From DASQFQ01 sp963805525 (GTDB lineage Bacteria; Actinomycetota; Thermoleophilia; Solirubrobacterales; Solirubrobacteraceae), in contig CAWDUT010000007.1 in assembly GCA_963805525.1 (NCBI GenBank), positions 1,116,001-1,180,000 on the forward strand: a stretch of 64,000 nt of DNA, given 5' to 3'. A program made the translations under genes and the position numbers. This document shows positions 25,694 through 33,668 of this stretch, piece by piece. The notes under the pieces are model-generated. The model was not told the origin of the DNA, did no database searches, and saw only the letters and a program-made list of their open reading frames with translations. Position 1 is the stretch's first letter, and every line of letters starts with the position of its first letter.

Positions 25694-27262
25694 CTAGAGC
25701 GGCTGGCGGATGACGGGCCGCTTGGCGGCGGCCGCCTCGTCGAGCCGGCGCACCGGCGTCGAATACGGCGCGTTGCGCGCGATCTCCGGGTCCTCGGCGC
25801 CCTCGCGGAGGATGTCGGCGATCGCATCGGCGAAGGCGTCGAGCGTCTCCTTCGTCTCCGTCTCGGTCGGCTCCACCAGCAGCGCCTCGTCGACCAGCAG
25901 CGGGAAGTAGACCGTCGGCGGGTGGAAGCCGTGGTCGAGCAGGCGCTTGGCGAGGTCGAGCGTCTTGAGCCCGAGGTTCTTCTTCATCGGCGCGCCCGAG
26001 AGCACGAACTCGTGCATGCAGACGCGGTCGAAGGCGGCCGGCAGGTGCTCGGCCACGCCCTCCTCCTTGAGCCGCGCGAGCAGGTAGTTCGCGTTCAGCA
26101 CCGCGGTCTCCGACGCCTCCTGGAGGCCGTCGCCGCCGAGCGACAGGATGTACGCGTAGCTGCGCACGAAGACGCCGTAGTTGCCCTGGAAGCCGCGCAG
26201 GCGCCCGATCGACTTCGGCCGGTCGTAGTCGAGGTCGAAGCTGGGGCCGTGGCCGTTGTCTGCCTCGCGCCGGACGATCTGCGGCCGCATCAGGTAGGGC
26301 TCGATGCGGTCGGAGACGGCGATCGGGCCGGCGCCGGGACCGCCGCCGCCGTGCGGCTGCGTGAAGGTCTTGTGGAGGTTGTAGTGGACGATGTCGAAGC
26401 CCATGTCGCCCGGGCGCGTGCGGCCCATGACGGCGTTGAGGTTCGCCCCGTCGTAGTAGAGCGTCGCCCCGACGCCGTGGACGATCTTCGCGATCTCCTC
26501 GATGTTCTCGTCGAACAGCCCGAGCGTGTTCGGGTTGGTGAGCATCAGGCACGCGACGTCCTCGTCGGCCTTCGCGCGCAGGTCCTCGACGTCGACGCCG
26601 CCGCGCTCGTCGGTGCCGACCTTGACGACCTCGTAGCCGGCCATCGTCACCGTCGCCGGGTTCGTGCCGTGGGCGGTGTCGGGCGTGAGGACCTTGGTGC
26701 GGTGCTCGCCGCGGTCCTCGTGGTAGGCGCGGGTGAGCAGCACGCCGGCGAGCTCGCCGTGCGAGCCGGCGCTCGGCTGGAGGCTGACGTGCGGGAGGCC
26801 CGCGATCTCGCCCAGCGCCTCCTGGAGCTCGTACATCAGCTGCAGGGCGCCCTGGGCGCGCTTCGGGTTCTGCGCCGGGTGCAGGCGGGCGTTGCCGGGC
26901 AGCGCCGCGACGCGCTCGTGCAGCTTCGGGTTGTGCTTCATCGTGCACGAGCCGAGCGGGTAGAAGCCGGTGTCGAGGTCGAAGTTGCGCTTCGAGAGCC
27001 GGTTGTAGTGGCGGACGATCTCCGGCTCGGCGATCTCGGGGAGCTTGGGCGGCTCGCTGCGGCGGAACTTGTCCGGGAGCGCGTCGGGGGTCTCGGGCAC
27101 GTCGAGCTCGGGGGCGACGAACGCGCGCCGGCCCTCCTTCGACTTCTCGTAGATCGTCACCGCGCGGTCGCGCTGCATCGGCGTCTCGAACGCCGCGCCG
27201 GACGACGCCTGCGGCGATTCGCCCTGGCCGGGATCCGCGTGGAGTGCGTTGTCGCTGATCAC
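25694..27262 (-). CDS. gcvPB: Glycine dehydrogenase (decarboxylating) subunit 2
   Basis: PLP-containing half of the split P-protein of the glycine cleavage system, 522 aa. The PLP lysine lies in HYNLHKTFTQPHGGGGPG, and the SAGSHGELAG and LGSCTMKHNPK segments are typical. Its GTG overlaps the gcvPA stop (GTGA). About 30 extra N-terminal residues rich in Gln, Ser and Ala are not part of the core. It works with GcvPA to decarboxylate glycine and pass aminomethyl to GcvH. Confidence 0.95.
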   Translation of the reverse strand: MISDNALHADPGQGESPQASSGAAFETPMQRDRAVTIYEKSKEGRRAFVAPELDVPETPDALPDKFRRSEPPKLPEIAEPEIVRHYNRLSKRNFDLDTGFYPLGSCTMKHNPKLHERVAALPGNARLHPAQNPKRAQGALQLMYELQEALGEIAGLPHVSLQPSAGSHGELAGVLLTRAYHEDRGEHRTKVLTPDTAHGTNPATVTMAGYEVVKVGTDERGGVDVEDLRAKADEDVACLMLTNPNTLGLFDENIEEIAKIVHGVGATLYYDGANLNAVMGRTRPGDMGFDIVHYNLHKTFTQPHGGGGPGAGPIAVSDRIEPYLMRPQIVRREADNGHGPSFDLDYDRPKSIGRLRGFQGNYGVFVRSYAYILSLGGDGLQEASETAVLNANYLLARLKEEGVAEHLPAAFDRVCMHEFVLSGAPMKKNLGLKTLDLAKRLLDHGFHPPTVYFPLLVDEALLVEPTETETKETLDAFADAIADILREGAEDPEIARNAPYSTPVRRLDEAAAAKRPVIRQPL

Positions 27263-28599
27263 GCCGTGACCGCCTCTCGCTCGGCCGCGACTGCCGCACC
27301 GAGGACGCGCGCGAGCTTGTCGATGTCCTCGCGGCTGCGCTGCTCGGTGATGGCGACCAGGAGACCGTCGTCCTCGAGCGGGAAGCCGGGGTTGACGCCC
27401 TCGGCCGCGCAGCGCTCGATCACCTTGTGGACGGGCGCGTCGAGCGTGACCGCGAACTCTCGGACCACGGGCTGCTCGTGCAGCAGCTCGACGCCGTCGA
27501 GCTCCGCCAGCGTGCGGCGCGCGTAGGCGGTGCGCTGGAGCAGCAGCTCCCCGAGCTCGACGAGCCCGCGGCGGCCGAGCCAGCTCAGGTAGATGACGCC
27601 CGCGAGCGCGTTGAGCGCCTGCGCGGTGCAGATGTTGTGGGTCGCCTTCTCGCGGCGGATGTGCTGCTCGCGCGTCTGCAGCGTGAGCACGAAGCCGCGG
27701 CGGCCGTCGACGTCCTTCGTCTCGCCCGCGATGCGGCCGGGCATGCGGCGCAGGTAGGTCTCCTGGGCCGCGAAGAAGCCGAACGACGGGCCGCCGTAGT
27801 CGAGCCGGTTGCCGAGCGTCTGGCCCTCCCCCACGGCGACGTCGACGCCGAACTCGCCGGGCGGCTTGAGCACGCCGAGCGTCAGCGGGTCGGTCAGGAC
27901 GATCATCAGCGCGCCGGCCGCGTGGGCGGCGTCGGTGAGCGCCTGGAGGTCCTCGACGGCGCCGAGGAAGTTGGGGTACTGCACGAGGACGGCGGAGACG
28001 TCGTCGCCGAGTTCGGGGATCTGCGTGACGCCATCCGCGAGCGGGATCTCGTCGACGGTCGTGCCCCAGCCGGCGGCGGTCGTCACCAGCGTCTCACGCG
28101 CGTGCGGGTGGACGCCCGCGGAGATCACGAAGCGCGTGCGCTTGTTGTGCAGCTTCGCCAGGTAGGCGGCGGCCGCGAGCGCGGACGGGCCCTCGTAGAC
28201 GGAGGCGTTGGAGACCGGCAGGCCGGTGAGCTCGGAGATCGCGGTCTGGTACTCGAACATCACCTGCAGCCCGCCCTGGGAGATCTCCGGCTGGTAGGGC
28301 GTGTAGGGCGTCAGGAACTCGGAGCGGGACAGGATCGAGTCGATCAGGCTCGGCACGTAGTGGTCGTACATCCCGGCGCCGAGGAAGCTGATCTCGTCCT
28401 CGGTTGAGACGTTGCGGGCGGCCAGGTCGCGCAGCCGGCCGTAGACCTCCTGCTCCGGCTTCCCGGGCGGGAGGTCGAGCGGACGGCCGAGGCGGACCCC
28501 CTCCGGCACGGCGGCGAACAGCTCGTCGATCGACTCGACGCCGATGGCGTCGAGCATCTCGCGGCGGTCTGCGTCGGTGGCGGAGGTGTAGCGGCTCAT
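27259..28599 (-). CDS. gcvPA: Glycine dehydrogenase (decarboxylating) subunit 1
   Basis: Second half of the split P-protein, 446 aa. Family sequence includes FLGAGMYDHYVPSLID, FLTPYTPYQPEISQGGLQ and YEGPSALAAAA. The ATG starts immediately after the gcvH TAG with no gap. The fused P-protein (about 950 aa) is common elsewhere; the two-subunit form is seen here. Confidence 0.96.
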   Translation of the reverse strand: MSRYTSATDADRREMLDAIGVESIDELFAAVPEGVRLGRPLDLPPGKPEQEVYGRLRDLAARNVSTEDEISFLGAGMYDHYVPSLIDSILSRSEFLTPYTPYQPEISQGGLQVMFEYQTAISELTGLPVSNASVYEGPSALAAAAYLAKLHNKRTRFVISAGVHPHARETLVTTAAGWGTTVDEIPLADGVTQIPELGDDVSAVLVQYPNFLGAVEDLQALTDAAHAAGALMIVLTDPLTLGVLKPPGEFGVDVAVGEGQTLGNRLDYGGPSFGFFAAQETYLRRMPGRIAGETKDVDGRRGFVLTLQTREQHIRREKATHNICTAQALNALAGVIYLSWLGRRGLVELGELLLQRTAYARRTLAELDGVELLHEQPVVREFAVTLDAPVHKVIERCAAEGVNPGFPLEDDGLLVAITEQRSREDIDKLARVLGAAVAAEREAVTA

Positions 28600-28986
28600 C
28601 TAGGTCAGGGTGCCCTCGTAGGCGGACGCATCCATGAGGTCGTCCGCCTCACTTACGTTAGAGAGGCGGATTTTGACCATCCATCCCTCGCCGTACGGGT
28701 CCTCATTGATCTGCTCCGGCGCGTCGCCCAGCGCCTCGTTGACCTCGGTGATCTCGCCGGAGAGCGGGGCCACGACGTCGGAGACCGCCTTGACGGACTC
28801 GACCTCGGCGTACGGCGTGTCCTTCTTGACGGTCGCGCCGACCTCGGGCGGGTCGAAGAACACGACCTCGCCGAGCTGCTCCTGCGCGTACCAGGTGATG
28901 CCCATCGTCGCGATGTCGCCGTCGATCCGAGCCCAGTCGTGCTCGGCGTGGTACTTGAGGTCCGACGGATACGAGGCCTCGGCCAA
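28600..28986 (-). CDS. gcvH: Glycine cleavage system H protein
   Basis: Lipoyl carrier of the glycine cleavage system, 128 aa. The lipoylated lysine is K66 in EVESVKAVSD. It starts at TTG (28986) three nucleotides after the gcvT stop, with AAGGAG in the end of gcvT as a strong ribosome-binding site, which decides this unusual start codon. Confidence 0.96.
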   Translation of the reverse strand: MAEASYPSDLKYHAEHDWARIDGDIATMGITWYAQEQLGEVVFFDPPEVGATVKKDTPYAEVESVKAVSDVVAPLSGEITEVNEALGDAPEQINEDPYGEGWMVKIRLSNVSEADDLMDASAYEGTLT

Positions 28987-28989
28987 GGT

Positions 28990-30066
28990 CTACTCCTTGC
29001 GGTAGAGGGGCTTCTCGCGGACCTCGGCGGTCCGGGGCTTGCCGCGAACGTCGATCTCGAAGGGCGTGCCGGGGGTGGCCTTCTCCGCGGGGAGGTAGGC
29101 CATGCCGATGCCCTGGTTCAGGCACGGGCTGAGCGTGCCGGACGTGACCTCGCCGCCGCCGGTGATCGGGTTGCCCTGGCGGGCGATTCCCGGGCCGGTG
29201 AGGACGAAGGGAACGAGTTCTTCCGCAGTGCCGTTCTCTCGGGCTGCCGCGATCTTGTCCGCGCCGATGAAGCCCGTCGCCTCTTTGCAGCACCAGCCAA
29301 GGCCGGCCTCGATCGGGTTGCGGTCCTCGGAGAGGTCGTTGCCGTAGAGGTGGAAGCAGACCTCGAGGCGGAGGGTGTCGCGGGCGCCCAGGCCGATCGG
29401 CGCGGCGCCGGCTTCGGTCAGCGCGTCCCAGACGATGGTCGCGCCCTGCGGCGGAACGAGCAGCTCGACGCCGTCCTCGCCGGTGTAGCCGGTGCCGGCC
29501 ACGAGGACCTCCACGCCCGCGACCTCCAGCCGCGCCGTCCTGAACCGCCGCGGGAGCTCGCCGTTCGCCAGCTCCTGCACGAGCGCTCTGGCGTCGGGCC
29601 CCTGGACGGCGAGCATCGCGTAGTCGTTGAGCGCGTCATGGACGTTGACGTCGTCGAACTCGCGCGCGTGCTGCTCGAACCACGCGAGGTCCTTCTCGTG
29701 GTTGCTCGCGTTGGTGACCGTCAGGAAGTGGTCGGGCCCGAGGCGGTAGGTGAAGAGGTCGTCCAGGACGCCGCCGTCGGGCTTGGTGAGGACGCTGTAC
29801 TGCGCGCCGTCCTCGGCGATCTTGCTGACGTCGTTGGAGAGGATGCGCTGCAGGAACGCCTCGGCGTCCGGCCCACGGGTCTCGATCTCCCCCATGTGGC
29901 TGACGTCGAACACGCCGACCTTCGTCCGGACCGCGACGTGCTCCTCGCGGATGCCGGCGTACTGCACCGGCATCTCCCACCCGGCGAACGGAACGAGCCT
30001 CGCCCCGGCGGCGGCATGACGATCGTGCAGCGGAGTCCGCTTCAGCGTCTCGGTGCCAGAGCCCAT
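28990..30066 (-). CDS. gcvT: Aminomethyltransferase (glycine cleavage T protein)
   Basis: Transfers the one-carbon unit from aminomethyl-lipoyl-GcvH to tetrahydrofolate. 358 aa with the TPLHDRHAAAGARLVPFAGW opening, FDVSHMGE and GTGYTGEDG motifs. It heads the gcvT-gcvH-gcvPA-gcvPB operon. The ATG follows TAGGGT (30081-30076) by 9 nt; the 54-bp divergent gap to the surface protein gene is too short for a glycine riboswitch. Confidence 0.96.
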   Translation of the reverse strand: MGSGTETLKRTPLHDRHAAAGARLVPFAGWEMPVQYAGIREEHVAVRTKVGVFDVSHMGEIETRGPDAEAFLQRILSNDVSKIAEDGAQYSVLTKPDGGVLDDLFTYRLGPDHFLTVTNASNHEKDLAWFEQHAREFDDVNVHDALNDYAMLAVQGPDARALVQELANGELPRRFRTARLEVAGVEVLVAGTGYTGEDGVELLVPPQGATIVWDALTEAGAAPIGLGARDTLRLEVCFHLYGNDLSEDRNPIEAGLGWCCKEATGFIGADKIAAARENGTAEELVPFVLTGPGIARQGNPITGGGEVTSGTLSPCLNQGIGMAYLPAEKATPGTPFEIDVRGKPRTAEVREKPLYRKE

Positions 30067-30119
30067 CGCGGCCGGACCCTAGCAGCGCTCAGCGAGGGCT
30101 TTTCGGGCTACATTGCCGG

Positions 30120-31994
30120 GTGATGAGAGCAGGGATGCGAGGCGTGGTGGGGGCGCTGGTCGTGCTGGCGACGGTGGCTGTGGGGGTGCCTGCGGCGTCG
30201 GCGGGGAGATACGACGTCGTCACGTGCAACGCGCCCGGGGCGCATGGCGTGAACAACGCCTGGGTGTACTACGTCGGGACCCTCGACGGATCGCAGCCGT
30301 TGCCCGAGGACTCCAGCTCCTACACGCTTGGTGGCGACTGCGCCTCGGCCAACGGGCTCCGCGTCGGCTCCAATCCCGCCGGCCCTCGCACGGTGCGGTG
30401 GGGCACGTTCGCAAATCTCCGCTTCACGGCACCGGCAGATACGGACATCATTCGGGTGACGCTCTGGCGCTACGGGATCGGCAGGTTGGGCGGCGACGAT
30501 CCCGGCACCCCCGAGGACGAGTCCGGGCGATTCGAGCTCAACACGACGTTCGGACCAGGCAACTCAGTCTTCGCCAACAGCTGCCAGCCGGGGACGGCGA
30601 TCTTCCCGAACCCGTGCCAGATCGGATCTCCCGGCTACAGCGACGCCTCGAAGGCGGTTTTCGACGGGCGCGCCGAGATGTTCGAGATGGGCGTGTTCTG
30701 CGGTGGCGCGGCCATCTCGCAGCGGTGCCTCACGAACGACGGCGCTGGCGGTCCATACGCGTTCATCGACCTGCAGGGCGCCGCGGTGACGCTCGACGAC
30801 CCGGTCGCCCCGGCGATCACCGCCGGCGGAGCACTGATCGGCCCGGGGTGGCGGAAGTCGTCTGAATTCGCCGCGATCAACGCCTCCGACAGCACCGGCA
30901 TCCGCGCGGCGCGACTCGACGTCGACGGCCGCGTGGTCACGCGCAAGAAGTCCGCGTGCAACTACACGGTGCCGGTGCCCTGCCCAGGCTCGGTGCGCAA
31001 CGTCCGCTTCTTCGGCAACGCCATCGCCGACGGCGCGCACACGGTCCGGCTCGTCGCGGAAGATGCGGCCGGCAACGACGGCATCGTGCAGCGCTCCGTG
31101 TTGATGGATGGGACGCCGCCAACCGCCATCCTCAAACGCGCGCGGGGCAAGAAGATCGTGCTCTCGGTCAAGGACCCCGCCTCGGGTGTCGCGTCCACGA
31201 GCGTCGCGGTGCGCAACCACGCCACCGACCCCTACCGGCCGTTGCCGTCGACCTTCGCCAACGGCACACTGCGCGCGACGCTCGACACCGGCGTCGCGTC
31301 GAGGGTCGACATCCGCGTGAGGGTGGCCGACAACGCCGGCAACGTGTCGGAGGGCAACCCGACGCGCCTCTCGGCGACGAGCGCCAAGGTCGGCCGCCGC
31401 CTGCACAAGACCCGCGGCGGGCGCGTGCGGGTCCCGTTCGGCCGCAACGCGAAGCTGCGCGGTCGCCTGTCGCTCTCCACCGGCGGTTCGCTGGCCGGCC
31501 AAACGGTCGTCGCGACTTCGACGGTGCGGAAGAAGGGCTCGAGGACGGTGGCAGCCGGCAGCGGCGTCACCGACCGGCACGGCCGCTACTCGATCAACGT
31601 CCCGGCGGGGCCGAGCCGGGCCTTCCGTCTTACGTTCGGCGGCGCCTTCGGAGCGCTCGCCACCGCGCGTGGGCTCTCGGTCCGCGTGCCGGCGTCGAGC
31701 ACGATCAAGGCATCGCGCAAGCGGCTCTCCTCCGGCCGCGTCCGCTTCTCCGGCCGCGTGCAAGGCAACGGCCTGCCCGTCCCGCGCGGTCTCGTGGTCG
31801 TCCTCCAGGGTCGCGAGGGCGGAAAGTGGCGCACGTTCTCGGACGCGCGCACGCACAAGAAGGGCCGCTGGCACATCTCGTACCGCTTCAGCGGACGACG
31901 CGGGAGCTACCCGATCCGCCTCCGGATCCGCCGCCAGGCCGGCTTCCCGTTCGAGCTCGGCTACTCGCGCAGGCTGACGATCCGGGTGGGCTAG
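30120..31994 (+). CDS. Large exported surface protein, lectin-like N-terminus and Ig-like/beta-sandwich repeats (paralogue 1)
   Basis: 624 aa. Signal peptide at residues 1-29, then a cysteine-containing N-terminal domain opening RYDVVTC with an LWRYG motif, an Ig-like domain ending VAEDAAGN, and two C-terminal beta-sandwich units, each with RVPFGRNAKLRGRL or RVRFSGRVQG and ending in a tyrosine-containing ISYRFSG turn. The C-terminal half is very rich in Arg and Lys. No enzyme motif, anchor or sortase signal is visible, so an exported cell-surface or matrix component is inferred. The start is GTG 30120 or ATG 30123, 5-8 nt after TACATT. The next gene is a paralogue with the same domain order. 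Confidence 0.72.
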   Translation: MMRAGMRGVVGALVVLATVAVGVPAASAGRYDVVTCNAPGAHGVNNAWVYYVGTLDGSQPLPEDSSSYTLGGDCASANGLRVGSNPAGPRTVRWGTFANLRFTAPADTDIIRVTLWRYGIGRLGGDDPGTPEDESGRFELNTTFGPGNSVFANSCQPGTAIFPNPCQIGSPGYSDASKAVFDGRAEMFEMGVFCGGAAISQRCLTNDGAGGPYAFIDLQGAAVTLDDPVAPAITAGGALIGPGWRKSSEFAAINASDSTGIRAARLDVDGRVVTRKKSACNYTVPVPCPGSVRNVRFFGNAIADGAHTVRLVAEDAAGNDGIVQRSVLMDGTPPTAILKRARGKKIVLSVKDPASGVASTSVAVRNHATDPYRPLPSTFANGTLRATLDTGVASRVDIRVRVADNAGNVSEGNPTRLSATSAKVGRRLHKTRGGRVRVPFGRNAKLRGRLSLSTGGSLAGQTVVATSTVRKKGSRTVAAGSGVTDRHGRYSINVPAGPSRAFRLTFGGAFGALATARGLSVRVPASSTIKASRKRLSSGRVRFSGRVQGNGLPVPRGLVVVLQGREGGKWRTFSDARTHKKGRWHISYRFSGRRGSYPIRLRIRRQAGFPFELGYSRRLTIRVG

Positions 31995-32030
31995 GGGCGA
32001 ACTCTGCGCGGACGAGGCCTATCGCTCCCG

Positions 32031-33668
32031 ATGGCTCTCGCTCGCCGCGCTCTGGTGGTGTCGCTCGTGCTGCTTGGTATCGCTCCCGCGCACTCCGGGG
32101 CAGCGACCTATGACGTGTGGGCCTGCACGCTTCCGAATGGACAGCCGGCGGCTGCGGGCGGCTGGAGGACGGAAAGCGGAGGCGCGAACGCGATTGCTGT
32201 CAATTGGTGCTCAGCCGATGACCGGGCGTTCGCCGCGCTCCGCGCCGAGATCTATGCGGCGACGGCAGCCGGCACTCACGCTGATCTGGTGTTCCGCGCT
32301 CCTTCAGAGAGCCTGATTGCTGGCTACACCCTCTGGCGCTGGGCGCGAACCACACAGTCGGGCGACACGTATCTCGACTACTACCTGAACGAGGAGCTTC
32401 CTCGGACGACATCGTCGCCCTTCCTCATCGAATGGTGCGGTGCGTACCTGCACTGCGCTGGGTTGGGCACTGGCAGCGGCAGTCACTTCCAAGCCGCGAA
32501 CCGCGTCGAGCGGTCCGGCCTCCAGGTCCGCTCCATCTTCGCGAGCCTGATGTGTGACGTGGGAACCGCCGGCCACCGCTGTGACAGCTCCTTCGACGGC
32601 GCACGAGTGTGGATCTACAGCGCGCGCGTCGCTCTCACCGACTTCGACCTTCCGCGCTTCACGACGCCGCCAAGCGGCTCCCTACTGTCGACCGAGGCGC
32701 CACTCGAGGGGGAGAAGACCATTGCCATCGACAGCAGTGATCGCGGCGGCGGCGTCGAACGGGTCGGGATTGTCGTCGACGGCCATACCGCTTTCAGCCA
32801 AGCTTCCGACCCGCGCGCTGCGAATTGTCGCCGGCCGTTCACGACCCCGCGGCCATGCCCGGTGACAACGTCGAACACGGTCGTCTTCGACACAGGCAGG
32901 CTCTCCAACGGCCGGCACACCGTTCAGGCGTCCGTCATCGACGCAGCCGGGAACGAGACTCGCTCGGATCCCGTGACCGTCACCACGCTGAATGGCTCCC
33001 AGCCGAACGGGCATGGCGCCAGCCGCTTCGTGAAGCTGAGGGCCTGGCTGCGGTCCAAGCGCGACAAGCCGCGGCGGGCCGCGGTAGTCCCGTTCGGGGC
33101 GACCCGGTTCGCCGAGGGGCGGCTGACGGACGCCGGTGGCCATCCCGTCTCCGGCGCGGTGCTGCAGGCGAGCAGCCGCGTGCGGCGGCCCGGCGCGAAG
33201 TACGTGAACACCGGCACGGTGACCACGAGCGAGGACGGGCGCTTCGCGTACCGGATCGCGAGGGGGCCGAGCCGGACGATCCGGTTCGCGTACAAGGCCT
33301 ACACGCTCGACCCCGCGCCGGTGCAGACGGCGACGCTCTCCCTTGGCGTCAAGGCGGGCCTGAGACTCAGGCTCTCTCCCCGCCGCGTGACCAACGGGCA
33401 GAAGGTCAAGTTCGCGGGCAAGCTCAAGGGCGGCCCCGCCCGCAAGGGCACCCGCGTGACGATCGACGTGCTCGTCCCCGACGCCCGCCGCCGCGTCCCG
33501 ATCGGAAACGTCAAGGCCGACGCCAAGGGCCGCTTCAAGTTCGCGTACCGCTTCCGCCGCACGCTGGTCAAAGCCCTCTACCGCTTCCAGGCCCGGCTCA
33601 CGCCGCAGCCCGGCTACCCCTACAGGGGTGCGACGTCGCGGCGGGTGTCGGTCGTCGTCTCGCCCTGA
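32031..33668 (+). CDS. Large exported surface protein, paralogue 2
   Basis: 545 aa, same architecture as the preceding gene: signal peptide, ATYDVWAC opening, LWRWAR motif, six to eight cysteines in the N-terminal domain, an Ig-like unit ending VIDAAGN preceded by a C...PCP cysteine pair, then two carboxypeptidase-regulatory-like beta-sandwiches (VVPFGATRFAEGRL; KVKFAGKLKGG) and a terminal PGYPYRGATSRRVSV. The two proteins share layout and short motifs but little continuous identity in the N-terminal region, so the duplication is old. The 5' half (about 32100-32600) uses more A/T-ending codons than its surroundings. The 3' 49 bp overlap the convergent GGDEF/HD-GYP gene. Confidence 0.72.
   Translation: MALARRALVVSLVLLGIAPAHSGAATYDVWACTLPNGQPAAAGGWRTESGGANAIAVNWCSADDRAFAALRAEIYAATAAGTHADLVFRAPSESLIAGYTLWRWARTTQSGDTYLDYYLNEELPRTTSSPFLIEWCGAYLHCAGLGTGSGSHFQAANRVERSGLQVRSIFASLMCDVGTAGHRCDSSFDGARVWIYSARVALTDFDLPRFTTPPSGSLLSTEAPLEGEKTIAIDSSDRGGGVERVGIVVDGHTAFSQASDPRAANCRRPFTTPRPCPVTTSNTVVFDTGRLSNGRHTVQASVIDAAGNETRSDPVTVTTLNGSQPNGHGASRFVKLRAWLRSKRDKPRRAAVVPFGATRFAEGRLTDAGGHPVSGAVLQASSRVRRPGAKYVNTGTVTTSEDGRFAYRIARGPSRTIRFAYKAYTLDPAPVQTATLSLGVKAGLRLRLSPRRVTNGQKVKFAGKLKGGPARKGTRVTIDVLVPDARRRVPIGNVKADAKGRFKFAYRFRRTLVKALYRFQARLTPQPGYPYRGATSRRVSVVVSP

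Noticed and set aside
30067..30119. Glycine riboswitch upstream of gcvT
   Set aside because: The divergent gap is only 53 bp and carries leaderless -10 elements on both sides; there is no room for the aptamer.
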